The position numbers and the translations under genes were made by a program. The notes below the pieces were generated by a model. It saw only the letters and a program-made list of their open reading frames with translations, had not been told where the DNA came from and did no database searches. 64,000 nucleotides of DNA from positions 211,935,982 through 211,999,981 of the forward strand of contig CP136063.1 of NCBI GenBank assembly GCA_032622095.1, in the 5' to 3' direction. This document shows positions 29,724 through 42,310 of this stretch, piece by piece. How positions within the stretch are numbered: position 1 is the stretch's first letter; every line of letters starts with the position of its first letter. Origin of the DNA: Siphonodentalium dalli (taxonomy: Eukaryota > Mollusca > Scaphopoda > Gadilida > Siphonodentaliidae).

Positions 29724-31590
29724 ATCTCCCGCCTACGCATCCCCCCCCCCATAACCCCCGTCTGAATTTGTTCTTTAATACCTCAACAACTAATGGGCAG
29801 ATAGACTAATTTTATCATTCAATATGACTAAGAAAAAACCTATCATTGGTGACAAGAAAGCAAGTATTCTTTGTCAAGGAGGCAAATTTTCATTGAAAAT
29901 TACTTAGTTTATCACCCACCCCCCCCCCCACCTGAATTTGTTTTTGCCTCAACATCCAACAGCCAGTTAGTCTCATTTTATCATTCAATATGACTTTGCG
30001 AATAAGAAAAAAGTATCATTGGCAACAAGGAAGCATGTATTTTCTGTGAAATAGGCAATGTATTTTCAGTGAAAGAGGCAATAATTATAGTTTGGAGAAT
30101 TTTCATTGAAAATTTCCTAGTTTATCCCCTATCCCCCCTCATTGGCAACAAGGAACATGTATTTTCTGTGAAAAGGCCAATAATTGAAGTCTTGCCAACC
30201 CCAACCCCCTGAATTTTTTTTTACTGCAATATCTTATTTTCATTAAAAATTACCTACATGTAGCTTCTGCCGTAGATCATGCCATGAATCTCTACTCTGG
30301 CTAACGCCCGTAGAGATCATATTCCACCAGTCCGAAACCTTGGAACTTTTTGAAGTAGTTTTGACATGGAACCTTATAAAGTCGAAAAAATAACACAGGG
30401 AATATATTTCTTAGTTATTATCTGTTCCTTACTAATGCACTTTACTGTAGGTGAAGGTCCCAACTCAAAATTTCATGTTGAAAGCGGATTTTTGAGAGAT
30501 TTTGCTTTGCTTTGCTGACAATTATAGCATTTCTACTGGGTAAATAATTCAATGTTTATTGTGATATCGGGTCACAAAGGTCATAGAAAAACATGCAATT
30601 TTGAGTTGGGACATTCACCCATTGTGAAACTTGTACATTATTAAGGAACAGATAATAGCTGAGAAATATATTCCCCGCGTTATTGTTAGACTTTATAATA
30701 TCCCCTGTCAAAACTTCAAAAACTTCAAAGGTTTCGTATTAGTGGAATATGATCTCTATGGGCATTAATAAGACAGAGTAGAGAGTCATGGCATGATCTA
30801 CCTCTTCCGAAGAAAAACATGGGTTTTTCCGAAGAAAAACCTGCCACTACATGTTAAGGTAAGAAAATTTCATGTGGGTGGAGGGGGAGATCAACTATGT
30901 ATTTTTCAATGAAAATTCTCCGCACCTCTTTAATAGAATATACATGCTTCCTTGTCGCCAACAATAGTTTTTTTTAGTCGCATAGTCATATGAATGATAA
31001 AATTAGAATAACTATTGAGGTAAAATTCAGGCGGGAGGGGAAGATAAACAAGGTAATTTTCATTGAAAATTCTCCAAACTTTAAATATTGACTCTTTCAC
31101 AGAAAAAAACATGCTTCCTTGATGCCATTGATAGTTTTACTTAGTCGCATATTCATATTGAAAGATAAAATGAGACTGACTTAACTGGCCATGAGATGCT
31201 GTGGTAGAAATTCTCTGGACTTTCTCTGGAATTATTGCCTATTTCACAAAAAAATACATGCCAATATTAGTTTTCTTAGTTGCACAGTCATAGTGAATCA
31301 TAAAATGAGACTAATTGGATTAGATGTTGAGGTAAATAAAAATTCAGGCCGGGGGGGGGGGGGGGTGTTGGATAGACTAAGCAATTTTCCACACACAAAA
31401 AAATTCTGAACTGTAATGCCTCTGCCGAAGAAAAAACATGCTTCCTTGTCACCAATGATAGTTTTTCACATAGTCACATAGCCATATTGAATGATAAAAT
31501 GACACTAAATGGCCACTACATGTGAAAGTAAGAAACATTCAGACAGGGGAGATGATCAGTCCTTCCCAGGAGACGGGAGTGATTGCTCTC
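29724..31590. mobile_element. Fold-back-type element with arms made of sub-repeats (1.87 kb)
   Basis: Sequence 29724-30545 is matched in reverse complement by 30555-31590 with moderate divergence. The inner arms carry AATTTCATG/CATGCAATTTTGAGTTGGGA, GGAACAGATAATA and ATCATGCCATGAATCTCTAC with its complement. The outer arms consist of imperfect direct repeats marked by ATTTTATCATTCAATATGAC, ATCATTGG(C/T)(G/A)ACAAGGAAGCATG, TTTTCATTGAAAATT and a C run. Long inverted arms built from internal direct repeats are the hallmark of FB-type fold-back transposons. No transposase is present. Confidence 0.7.
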
Positions 31591-31649
31591 GCACCCGTAG
31601 CAATTGTACCAATATGTATGCCAGTCTCCCATCAGGAGCCTTGTATATA

Positions 31650-31862
31650 CAGTAATGCTCTAATTAATCGACCCCTTAACCACAGCAGAATTATGGGTAA
31701 CTTTTCAGGATTTAGTCGGAAATATGGCTTATTGCCATTCATCGGAAAGCTCTCGGGGAGAGCTTTCCAATGAATGGCAACAAGCCAAATTTCCGACTAA
31801 ATCCTGAAAAGTTACCAATAATTCTACTGTGGTTAAGAAGTCGATTATTTAGAGCATTACTG
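31650..31862. mobile_element. TA-targeted long-hairpin MITE (213 bp)
   Basis: CAGTAATGCTCTAATTAATC...GATTATTTAGAGCATTACTG with inverted arms of about 100 bp almost to the centre (AAAGCTCTCGGGGAGAGCTTT). TA lies on the left; the right flank reads CA. The CAGT...ACTG ends with a TA target suggest Tc1/mariner mobilisation. It is inserted in a CCCTTTCATGAC-family MITE, whose parts flank it. Confidence 0.82.
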
Positions 31863-31867
31863 CATAA

Positions 31868-32025
31868 AAAGAATACATAGGCCTAACAATATTTACCTTG
31901 ACCTTGTAAACCAGAGCATTCTCTTATATATGCAAGGCTCACAGTCGCAAATATAATATAAGATAATGCACTGGCACAGGAACTTTAATGCTGTACCAGC
32001 ACAGCTCACGACGTGAAAGGGTTAA
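31868..32025. mobile_element. CCCTTTCATGAC MITE, part 3' of the nested hairpin
   Basis: Inverted relative to the 25887 copy: ATTTACCTTGACCTTGTAAA...ACGTGAAAGGGTTAA. The other part (GCCAGTCTCCCATCAGGAGCC, about 31600-31649) lies left of the hairpin and matches the block near 59890. Confidence 0.65.
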
Positions 32026-32508
32026 TGATGTTTTTCGATACTATTTTTTCAGATAGAATTAAGCCCATGCTATGCACGGAACAAACACGAGCTATGAAAT
32101 GTCCCAAATTGATTCATGTATATACATTATACCAGAAAATTCTAAATTAAATCAATAATAACTTATCGAAGCTTTTCCAGACAGGGGTCCTTGATTCATA
32201 TTATTTTATACCCAGGAAACTATATAAAACTTGTTATAGGAAGAGAAAGGCTAAGGCTATCTTGGATCATAAACAAAAAGGAAGAAGTTTGATTTTGCCT
32301 GCTGCGAATTAAAATGGTGTTCATCAGCAAACTATCCCATTTCCTGCGATGCATATATTTGATTCTTAGCCAATGAAAATGCTGCAGTTGACAAACAGCA
32401 ACGTATTATGTCATTCAAACAAGAAAAATGAAGAGCATTTCTCTTTTTGTGAGTAGCTGTAAATATTTTAAAGAGCGGAATGTACCTGAATCAATTTCCC
32501 CAGTGTAC
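32026..32508. other. No feature recognised
   Basis: AT-rich non-coding sequence. Confidence 0.4.
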
Positions 32509-32939
32509 TTAAAGGTACTCAATCCGATAAAACTCCTCTCAATTACTATTTCAATGGCTTCGGGGGTCAAAAATATTTGATTCGAGTCGAGGAAGTCACC
32601 CATCAAAGCTCAGATTTGTTAGATATCGATTTTATTACCACTTGATTTTAGAGTTATCCATCCTTGTCTGTTTGAATAGATTTTGGTGTACACATCCCGA
32701 GCAGATTACGGCAGTTGAAGGCAATTATTAGTACTCATCTCGAGTAAATAACAAATTTCAAAAATCAATATCTAATAACTCTGAGCTTTGTTTGATGGGT
32801 TCCTCGACTCGAATCAAATATTTTTTACCCCCAAAGCCAGCCAAAGCCAAAGAAATAGTAATATAGGACCCTCTGATCGGATTGTTGTTGTTGGAATCTG
32901 TTGAGATGGGGACCCTCTGTTCGGATTGAGTACCTTTAA
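32509..32939. mobile_element. TTAA-flanked MITE, AGGTACTCAATCCG family (431 bp)
   Basis: Second copy of the 25403 element, with both TTAA-bordered ends. It lacks about 70 bp of the middle (the TTTCTGACCCAGAACTCAG region) and has a GCCAAAGCC duplication near the right end. Confidence 0.8.
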
Positions 32940-33989
32940 AACTGACTAGACTATTTTTCCAAACAGCTTTAACTTATACCAGGGACAGGGGAGGGGGTGT
33001 CTACTTTGATCAACATTTTAAAATCAACAAGTCCTTCCATTATCAAAACTATTTTGGAGATTTTACTATCCTGGTTACAGGACTGGAAAATCCTTCATTT
33101 CTCTCTAGTATTTAAAATATTAGGAATAGTCTTGTGAAATGAAGTCTCATTTTTAGAGGCATATATGACTAAAAAATACTTAACTGATACATATGGAAAA
33201 AGGTTTTCTGTTCTGTAATCAGGATAGTAAAATTTACGTAACAGATATGACAATGTAAGGACTTTTGATATGGAATTTCTTATACATGTATGATAAACAA
33301 CCTTGAAAGCCATAAATTGAGTATTTTACCACATTTTCACAAATTTATTTCACAATATTCACCAATTTCCCCATTTGTAGGTCCTTTTTATTTTTAATAT
33401 GTTGTTTATCATGGGTTAATGTACTTATTCTAGCTAAGAAATATCATGCTGCAATTAATTGGAGGTTTGGCACTTTTTTCATAACTGGACCAGACTGTAC
33501 TGGACAAATTATACACCTCATTATTATTGGAAATGTTTTATTGCTATTCACATCAGCTGTTCACATGTGAGAAAATAAGAGTGAGACAATCGCTCATTAT
33601 TTTTATATTCAGAATTTCATTGTAACCACAAATGACTATGTATACATATTACGTTTTAATATACACAGCATCCTGCCCATTCTAGGCATGGTATATGCTA
33701 AATGTCAAATGCATAACTGTTATATTACATTTGTGTTCAATATGAAATAAATATAATGAATCACCAATACAGTTTTCTCGTGGATTGATTATCCTGTTTT
33801 CCTATGAAACCCACAGCCTTTGTTAATTTGCCTATGTGATGAATGGGGCAGATTGTTGCAGGGATTGTATCTGTAATTATAATATAGTTGAACCGTATGA
33901 CCATGGTTGTCTTTGTCACTCTTGCCCAATGATTCACATTCCCATGAATGGGTTGGATGGGGTACCATGGGGGGGGGGGGGTGATTTGC
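32940..33989. other. No gene recognised; G homopolymer at the right end
   Basis: AT-rich. Short frames (72 and 76 codons) are identical in the other arm but show no coding features. CCAT followed by 13 G at 33969 corresponds to 11 C in the right arm. Confidence 0.4.
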
Positions 33990-34360
33990 ATCTACTCATC
34001 AAAGTGTACACAATCGTACACAAAAAGGGTACTTTTCTACACTTAAAAGAGTAGTAGAATTTGTGTGAATAAATATACTCATAAAAGTGTAGATATGGTA
34101 AGTAAACTTTATGTGTACATAACTACTCTTACAGTGTACACCAATCTCTACACATTTGTGTACCCCATTTCTACACAATATTGTGTGGGAAAGTGTAAAA
34201 TTATACACCACGAAAGAGTAGCCACACTTACACAAATAGAGTAATTTTTACTCTTACTCTATTTCTACTCTTTAAAGGATTGGATCAACTTTTACCAATA
34301 AAGAGTAGCCATTCTACTCTTTTGTGTAGATTTTCTACACTTATGTTTTTTCAGTGTAGG
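33990..34360. mobile_element. CACTA-like element rich in GTGTA and GAGTA motifs
   Basis: About 370 bp packed with GTGTA/TACAC and GAGTA/TACTC pentamers in both orientations. The terminus next to the gene fragment reads CACTGAAAAAACATAAGTG on the reverse strand. A CACTG terminus with short subterminal repeats fits EnSpm/CACTA. It abuts exon 2 at CCCAACCTA. The other terminus is not clear. Confidence 0.45.
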
Positions 34361-34869
34361 TTGGGCATGGACACGCAGTTCTTGGGAGTGGAGATATGTC
34401 TTGTCACTCCCGTAGTCACAAGTCGGTTTCTGAACAGCAGCTCTCTTGGAGACGCTCGTTTAGAGTTACCGGTCTTGGCGTATCCTGGTGTTTTGCACGT
34501 GAACGTGAATTATCGTCAGAATGTTTGACGACAAACAACCCGACTAAGAGAAGCCGACTTGCAATCAAAACAACCATGGCGGCATCGCTTAAAGGTGTGT
34601 TATGTCCGAATTACACACAACGGTACCACTGGTGATTGGTGAACACTGTTAATTTAGCGGCATCGCACAAAGGATGCGTTTAGCTACTAGATTATCGAGC
34701 GGTAATGATAAAAAGGAATATTTCTATCATCGGGCGCAGAACCGAAAGGCATCCATTGTGACAAATTATAAAAAAAACAACAACAACAAAAAAGTCCCGT
34801 CCTTTAATTACCAGCATGCATATATGCTATGTTATGAATCTACTCTGGGAACATGCGTACATACAGGGT
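34361..34869 (-). pseudogene. Antisense gene fragment at left inner palindrome end
   Basis: In minus orientation: promoter-proximal unit sequence (34869 down to about 34510) joined through AATTCA/CGTTCACGTG to exon 2 as far as CCCAACCT (34361). TATA, exon 1, intron and start codon are missing. Inverted relative to all following copies. Confidence 0.8.
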
Positions 34870-35691
34870 CCACATACATATTCCATACAATTTTACTTTG
34901 TTTTCTTTGAACCAAAACAAGGCCAGAAAGTCGAAAATGGTATCACTCATAAAACAAATTATTGGACCAAACTCAGATTAAATTTGTACACATAGACCAC
35001 ACACATGTCACCTTTAATTCCGAACTTCCGAGCCAAAAAGTGCAAAAATAATTTGACTAAAACATATTCGAACTTGACATGTATTTTTACTGAGAAACAC
35101 ACATACCGACTTCAGTTCCGATAAAATAATCCAAAACGTTATGCCGTGATCGGTCGGATCGGGGGGTCCATCTGCAACTGGGGGTTGCATTATTTTATGA
35201 GTCGCTATCGCAATAATATATATTTATTTTATTACCCTGTATGTATGCATGTTCCCAGAGTAGATTCATAACATAGCATATATGCATGCTGGTAATTAAA
35301 GGACGGGAATTTTTTGTTGTTGTTGTTTTTTTTATAATTTGTCACAATGGATGCCTTTCGGTTCTGCGCCCGATGATAGAAATATTCCTTTTTATCATTA
35401 CCGCTCGATAATCTAGTAGCTAAACGCATCCTTTGTGCGATGCCGCTAAATTAACAGTGTTCACCAATCACCAGTGGTACCGTTGTGTGTAATTCGGACA
35501 TAACACACCTTTAAGCGATGCCGCCATGGTTGTTTTGATTGCAAGTCGGCTTCTCTTAGTCGGGTTGTTTGTCGTCAAACATTCTGACGATAATTCACGT
35601 TCACGTGCAAAACACCAGGAAACGCCAAGACCGGTAACTCTAAACGAGCGTCTCCAAGAGAGCTGCTGTTCAGAAACCGACTTGTGACTAC
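34870..35691 (+). repeat. Rearranged unit C1
   Basis: Begins abruptly within unit sequence (CCACATACATATTCC). It has the junction GATCGGTCGGATCGGGGGG near 35155, which deletes the middle of the unit, then the AATTCA/CGTTCACGTG junction (about 35597) and 94 bp of exon 2. It ends at GTGACTAC, joined to AAAATGTTAACGG. Confidence 0.85.
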
Positions 35692-36954
35692 AAAATGTTA
35701 ACGGACGAACATAAAATATATATACGACCGTTCTTTTCAAACCAGTGGATGTAATTTGGGCTATAAAACTTTCTGACCCTTTCTTGTCGATCTCCTTACA
35801 ATCTGACATTCTTCATATATAGGAACTCCTATTGCGTGGCCTACTACTTGGCTTGCATCTAAATAGCTCCCCACCATACATGCTCCGCGAATTTGCCATG
35901 CTGTGTATTTTGGTACCTTTTGTTACACAGCGCCATGGTGTTGTATATGTGTATGTATGGAGCGTCTTTTAAAGGTCTCTGTGAGACCAGTTTAGTCTGG
36001 TTATCGCACGTGAAAGTGCGTGTTTTATGTATCTCTCCGATATGATCAAAACTATATTTGGTCGAAGGATTGTATTGAGTGCATACACGTTGTTCCTATA
36101 TATCTAACTACTTGCATGGTGGCAGATTTTACGACGGCGGACTCTTTCACATACAACAACCATAAACAGGTCTCACAAAACGGAAACCTTTACAAGACGC
36201 TCCTGTATAAAAAATATACAATACCAAACCATGACGCAATGCCTTTCGGACCATGGCCGGATGGTGCCTGATATAATTATTCCCTACCACTATTGCCACT
36301 AGATCATACCATGAATCTCTACTCTTGATAACGCGTACATGTAAAGATCATTCTCCACCCGTTCAAACAATAATATAGTTAACAGTAGGGGTGACCCGTG
36401 TGTGTGTGTGTGTGTGGGGGGGGGAGGGGTCCATCTGCAACTGGGGGTTGCATTATTTTATGAGTCGCTATCGCAATAATATATATTTATTTTATTACCC
36501 TGTATGTACGCATGTTCCCAGAGTAGATTCATAACATAGCATATATGCATGCTGGTAATTAAAGGACGGGACTTTTTTGTTGTTGTTGTTTTTTTTATAA
36601 TTTGTCACAATGGATGCCTTTCGGTTCTGCGCCCGATGATAGAAATATTCCTTTTTATCATTACCGCTCGATAATCTAGTAGCTAAACGCATCCTTTGTG
36701 CGATGCCGCTAAATTAACAGTGTTCACCAATCACCAGTGGTACCGTTGTGTGTAATTCGGACATAACACACCTTTAAGCGATGCCGCCATGGTTGTTTTG
36801 ATTGCAAGTCGGCTTCTCTTAGTCGGGTTGTTTGTCGTCAAACATTCTGACGATAATTCACGCGCACGTGCAAAACACCAGGATACGCCAAGACCGGTAA
36901 CTCTAAACGAGCGTCTCCAAGAGAGCTGCTGTTCAGAAACCGACTTGTGACTAC
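35692..36954 (+). repeat. Rearranged unit C2 (1263 bp)
   Basis: AAAATGTTAACGG to the exon 2 fragment ending GTGACTAC. Joined head to tail with C3 through the same GACTAC/AAAATG junction. Confidence 0.88.
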
Positions 36955-38654
36955 AAAATGTTAACGGACGAACATAAAATATATATACGACCGTTCTTTT
37001 CAAACCAGTGGATGTAATTTGGGCTATAAAACTTTCTGACCCTTTCTTGTCGATCTCCTTACAATCTGACATTCTTCATATATAGGAACTCCTATTGCGT
37101 GGCCTACTACTTGGCTTGCATCTAAATAGCTCCCCACCATACATGCTCCGCGAATTTGCCATGCTGTGTATTTTGGTACCTTTTGTTACACAGCGCCATG
37201 GTGTTGTATATGTGTATGTATGGAGCGTCTTTTAAAGGTCTCTGTGAGACCAGTTTAGTCTGGTTATCGCACGTGAAAGTGCGTGTTTTATGTATCTCTC
37301 CGATATGATCAAAACTATATTTGGTCGAAGGATTGTATTGAGTGCATACACGTTGTTCCTATATATCTAACTACTTGCATGGTGGCAGATTTTACGACGG
37401 CGTACTCTTTCACATACAACAACCATAAACAGGTCTCACAAAACGGAAACCTTTACAAGACGCTCCTGTATAAAAAATATACAATACCAAACCATGACAC
37501 AATGCCTTTCGGACCATGGCCGGATGGTGCCTGATATAATTATTCCCTACCACTATTGCCACTAGATCATACCATGAATCTCTACTCTTGATAACGCGTA
37601 CATGTAAAGATCATTCTCCACCCGTTCAAACAATAATATAGTTAACAGTAGGGGTGACCCGTGTGTGTGGGGGGGGGGGGGGGTCCATCTGCAACTGGGG
37701 GTTGCATTATTTTATGAGTCGCTATCGCAATAATATATATTTATTTTATTACCCTGTATGTACGCATGTTCCCAGAGTAGATTCATAACATAGCATATAT
37801 GCATGCTGGTAATTAAAGGACGGGACTTTTTTGTTGTTGTTGTTTTTTTTATAATTTGTCACAATGGATGCCTTTCGGTTCTGCGCCCGATGATAGAAAT
37901 ATTCCTTTTTATCATTACCGCTCGATAATCTAGTAGCTAAACGCATCCTTTGTGCGATGCCGCTAAATTAACAGTGTTCACCAATCACCAGTGGTACCGT
38001 TGTGTGTAATTCGGACATAACACACCTTTAAGCGATGCCGCCATGGTTGTTTTGATTGCAAGTCGGCTTCTCTTAGTCGGGTTGTTTGTCGTCAAACATT
38101 CTGACGATAATTCACGTTCACGTGCAAAACACCAGGATACGCCAAGACCGGTAACTCTAAACGAGCGTCTCCAAGAGAGCTGCTGTTCGGAAACCGACTT
38201 GTGACTACGGGAGTGACAAGACATATCTCCACTCCCAAGAACTGCGTGTCCATGCCCAACCTAACTGCTATAAATGACACAAAGACAACAAATGAACCAG
38301 ATGCGGTAGAGAAACGTGATGAACATGAACCGAAGGAGAGAAAAGCCTTGACAAAGAAACTCAAGAAGTTCTACAAGAGCTGCAAACTCCAGACTAAACG
38401 AGGGCTCCGTATTCTCACCTTCCTATGATGCACCATTATCCCCTCACATTGCTGTTTTCTCATCACGTGACCATTATTGTACAATTATTGTATATAATAA
38501 TATGAAATTGTATATACCAATCAAAATTGTACAGCATTATATCGTTGTTGAGTTTGTTTAGTTTTGTTTCAATAAATGTTATTTTTGTTTTCAACCCTTT
38601 CTGAATTGTCTATCTATTGGAACATACGCGAACCGGGTTCGTAAAAGGTTGGGT
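36955..38654 (+). repeat. Rearranged unit C3 with complete gene 3' end
   Basis: As C2 to exon 2, then continues through the rest of exon 2, stop, AATAAA-like signal (here AATAAATG near 38571) and GGTTGGGT. Confidence 0.85.
38115..38428 (+). pseudogene. Exon 2 fragment, central subfamily (C3)
   Basis: Lacks promoter, exon 1, intron and ATG; an in-frame TAA (38108-38110) sits just upstream of the fusion. The frame then stays open to TGA. It carries a 9-bp in-frame deletion (EHEKYEPKE becomes EHEPKE) and Arg to Ser in YKRC, both shared with the 40430 copy, so the central copies form a subfamily. Confidence 0.8.
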
Positions 38655-40970
38655 GGCTTATTTTGTACTGACCAAGAATATTGCATAATTATGCTTATTA
38701 ATCTATGTCTTAAACATTTGAACTAGTTGTTTACATATATGATATATGACATCTGTTTATAAAGTGTTCGGATGCGATTCTGTTTGCCAGATAGACAGAA
38801 AACATCCACATACATATTCCATACAATTTTACTTTGTTTTCTTTGAACCAAAACAAGGCCAGAAAGTCGAAAATGGTATCACTCATAAAACAAATTATTG
38901 GACCAAACTCAGATTAAATTTGTACACATAGACCACACACATGTCACCTTTAATTCCGAACTTCCGAGCCAAAAAGTGCAAAAATAATTTGACTAAAACA
39001 TATTCGAACTTGACATGTATTTTTACTGAGAAACACACATACCGACTTCAGTTCCGATAAAATAATCCAAAACGTTATGCCGTGATCGGTCGGATCGGGG
39101 GGTCCATCTGCAACTGGGGGTTGCATTATTTTATGAGTCGCTATCGCAATAATATATATTTATTTTATTACCCTGTATGTATGCATGTTCCCAGAGTAGA
39201 TTCATAACATAGCATATATGCATGATGGTAATTAAAGGACGGGACTTTTTTGTTGTTGTTGTTTTTTTATATAATTTGTCACAATGGATGCCTTTCGGTT
39301 CTGCGCCCGATGATAGAAATATTCCTTTTTATCATTACCGCTCGATAATCTAGTAGCTAAACGCATCCTTTGTGCGATGCCGCTAAATTAACAGTGTTCA
39401 CCAATCACCAGTGGTACCGTTGTGTGTAATTCGGACATAACACACCTTTAAGCGATGCCGCCATGGTTGTTTTGATTGTACCTTTTGTTACACAGCGCCA
39501 TGGTGTTGTATATGTGTATGTATGGAGCGTCTTTTAAAGGTCTCTGTGAGACCAGTTTAGTCTGGTTATCGCACGTGAAAGTGCGTGTTTTATGTATCTC
39601 TCCGATATGATCAAAACTATATTTGGTCGAAGGATTGTATTGAGTGCATACACGTTGTTCCTATATATCTAACTACTTGCATGGTGGCAGATTTTACGAC
39701 GGCGGACTCTTTCACATACAACAACCATAAACAGGTCTCACAAAACGGAAACCTTTACAAGACGCTCCTGTATAAAAAATATACAATACCAAACCATGAC
39801 GCAATGCCTTTCGGACCATGGCCGGATGGTGCCTGATATAATTATTCCCTACCACTATTGCCACTAGATCATACCATGAATCTCTACTCTTGATAACGCG
39901 TACATGTAAAGATCATTCTCCACCCGTTCAAACAATAATATAGTTAACAGTAGGGGTGACCCGTGTGTGTGTGTGTGTGTGTGGGGGGGGGGGGGGGGTC
40001 CATCTGCAACTGGGGGTTGCATTATTTTATGAGTCGCTATCGCAATAATATATATTTATTTTATTACCCTGTATGTACGCATGTTCCCAGAGTAGATTCA
40101 TAACATAGCATATATGCATGCTGGTAATTAAAGGACGGGACTTTTTTGTTGTTGTTGTTTTTTTTATAATTTGTCACAATGGATGCCTTTCGGTTCTGCG
40201 CCCGATGATAGAAATATTCCTTTTTATCATTACCGCTCGATAATCTAGTAGCTAAACGCATCCTTTGTGCGATGCCGCTAAATTAACAGTGTTCACCAAT
40301 CACCAGTGGTACCGTTGTGTGTAATTCGGACATAACACACCTTTAAGCGATGCCGCCATGGTTGTTTTGATTGCAAGTCGGCTTCTCTTAGTCGGGTTGT
40401 TTGTCGTCAAACATTCTGACGATAATTCACGTTCACGTGCAAAACACCAGGATACGCCAAGACCGGTAACTCTAAACGAGCGTCTCCAAGAGAGCTGCTG
40501 TTCAGAAACCGACTTGTGACTACGGGAGTGACAAGACATATCTCCACTCCCAAGAACTGCGTGTCCATGCCCAACCTAACTGCTATAAATGACACAAAGA
40601 CAACAAATGAACCAGATGCGGTAGAGAAACGTGATGAACATGAACCGAAGGAGAGAAAAGCCTTCACAAAGAAACTCAAGAAGTTCTACAAGAGCTGCAA
40701 ACTCCAGACTAAACGAGGGCTCCGTATTCTCACCTTCCTGTGATGCACCATTATCCCCTCACATTGCTGTTTTCTCATCACGTGACCATTATTGTACAAT
40801 TATTGTATATAAATAATATGAAATTGTATATACCAATCAAAATTGTACAGCATTATATCGTTGTTGAGTTTGTTTAGTTTTGTTTCAATAAATATTATTT
40901 TTGTTTTCAACCCTTTCTGAATTGTCTATCTATTGGAACATACGCGAACCGGGTTCGTAAAAGGTTGGGT
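38655..40970 (+). repeat. Rearranged unit C4 (2316 bp)
   Basis: Unit start, GATCGGTCGGATCGGGGGG junction near 39092, a second junction TTTTGATTG/TACCTTTTG near 39478 that steps back upstream and repeats part of the unit, then AATTCA/CGTTCACG and exon 2 to the unit end. C5 repeats this order exactly. Confidence 0.88.
40430..40743 (+). pseudogene. Exon 2 fragment, central subfamily (C4)
   Basis: Same structure as the 38115 copy, with the 9-bp deletion. It reads AFTKKL where the C3 copy has ALTKKL. Confidence 0.8.
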
Positions 40971-42279
40971 GGCTTATTTTGTACTGACCAAGAATATTGC
41001 ATAATTATGCTTATTAATCTATGTCTTAAACATTTGAACTAGTTGTTTACATATATGATATATGACATCTGTTTATAAAGTGTTCGGATGCGATTCTGTT
41101 TGCCAGATAGACAGAAAACATCCACATACATATTCCATACAATTTTACTTTGTTTTCTTTGAACCAAAACAAGGCCAGAAAGTCGAAAATGGTATCACTC
41201 ATAAAACAAATTATTGGACCAAACTCAGATTAAATTTGTACACATAGACCACACACATGTCACCTTTAATTCCGAACTTCCGAGCCAAAAAGTGCAAAAA
41301 TAATTTGACTAAAACATATTCGAACTTGACATGTATTTTTACTGAGAAACACACATACCGACTTCAGTTCCGATAAAATAATCCAAAACGTTATGCCGTG
41401 ATCGGTCGGATCGGGGGGTCCATCTGCAACTGGGGGTTGCATTATTTTATGAGTCGCTATCGCAATAATATATATTTATTTTATTACCCTGTATGTATGC
41501 ATGTTCCCAGAGTAGATTCATAACATAGCATATATGCATGATGGTAATTAAAGGACGGGAATTTTTTGTTGTTGTTGTTTTTTTTATAATTTGTCACAAT
41601 GGATGCCTTTCGGTTCTGCGCCCGATGATAGAAATATTCCTTTTTATCATTACCGCTCGATAATCTAGTAGCTAAACGCATCCTTTGTGCGATGCCGCTA
41701 AATTAACAGTGTTCACCAATCACCAGTGGTACCGTTGTGTGTAATTCGGACATAACACACCTTTAAGCGATGCCGCCATGGTTGTTTTGATTGTACCTTT
41801 TGTTACACAGCGCCATGGTGTTGTATATGTGTATGTATGGAGCGTCTTTTAAAGGTCTCTGTGAGACCAGTTTAGTCTGGTTATCGCACGTGAAAGTGCG
41901 TGTTTTATGTATCTCTCCGATATGATCAAAACTATATTTGGTCGAAGGATTGTATTGAGTGCATACACGTTGTTCCTATATATCTAACTACTTGCATGGT
42001 GGCAGATTTTACGACGGCGGACTCTTTCACATACAACAACCATAAACAGGTCTCACAAAACGGAAACCTTTACAAGACGCTCCTGTATAAAAAATATACA
42101 ATACCAAACCATGACGCAATGCCTTTCGGACCATGGCCGGATGGTGCCTGATATAATTATTCCCTACCACTATTGCCACTAGATCATACCATGAATCTCT
42201 ACTCTTGATAACGCGTACATGTAAAGATCATTCTCCACCCGTTCAAACAATAATATAGTTAACAGTAGGGGTGACCCGT

Positions 42280-42310
<31 letters not shown>

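Larger units (their letters stand above)
21479..34869 (+). repeat. Left arm of giant inverted repeat (13.4 kb)
   Basis: Reverse-complement partner of 42379-56599. Positions pair with a constant sum: 78078 in the outer part, 77246 inside the right-arm insertion, about 77249 near the inner end. The small shifts located are in homopolymers (at 29741, 29929 and 33969) plus about 1 base not located; the large one is the 827-bp insertion. The outer end is GATCCC at 21479. The last 509 bp (34361-34869) are antisense gene fragments. Confidence 0.93.
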
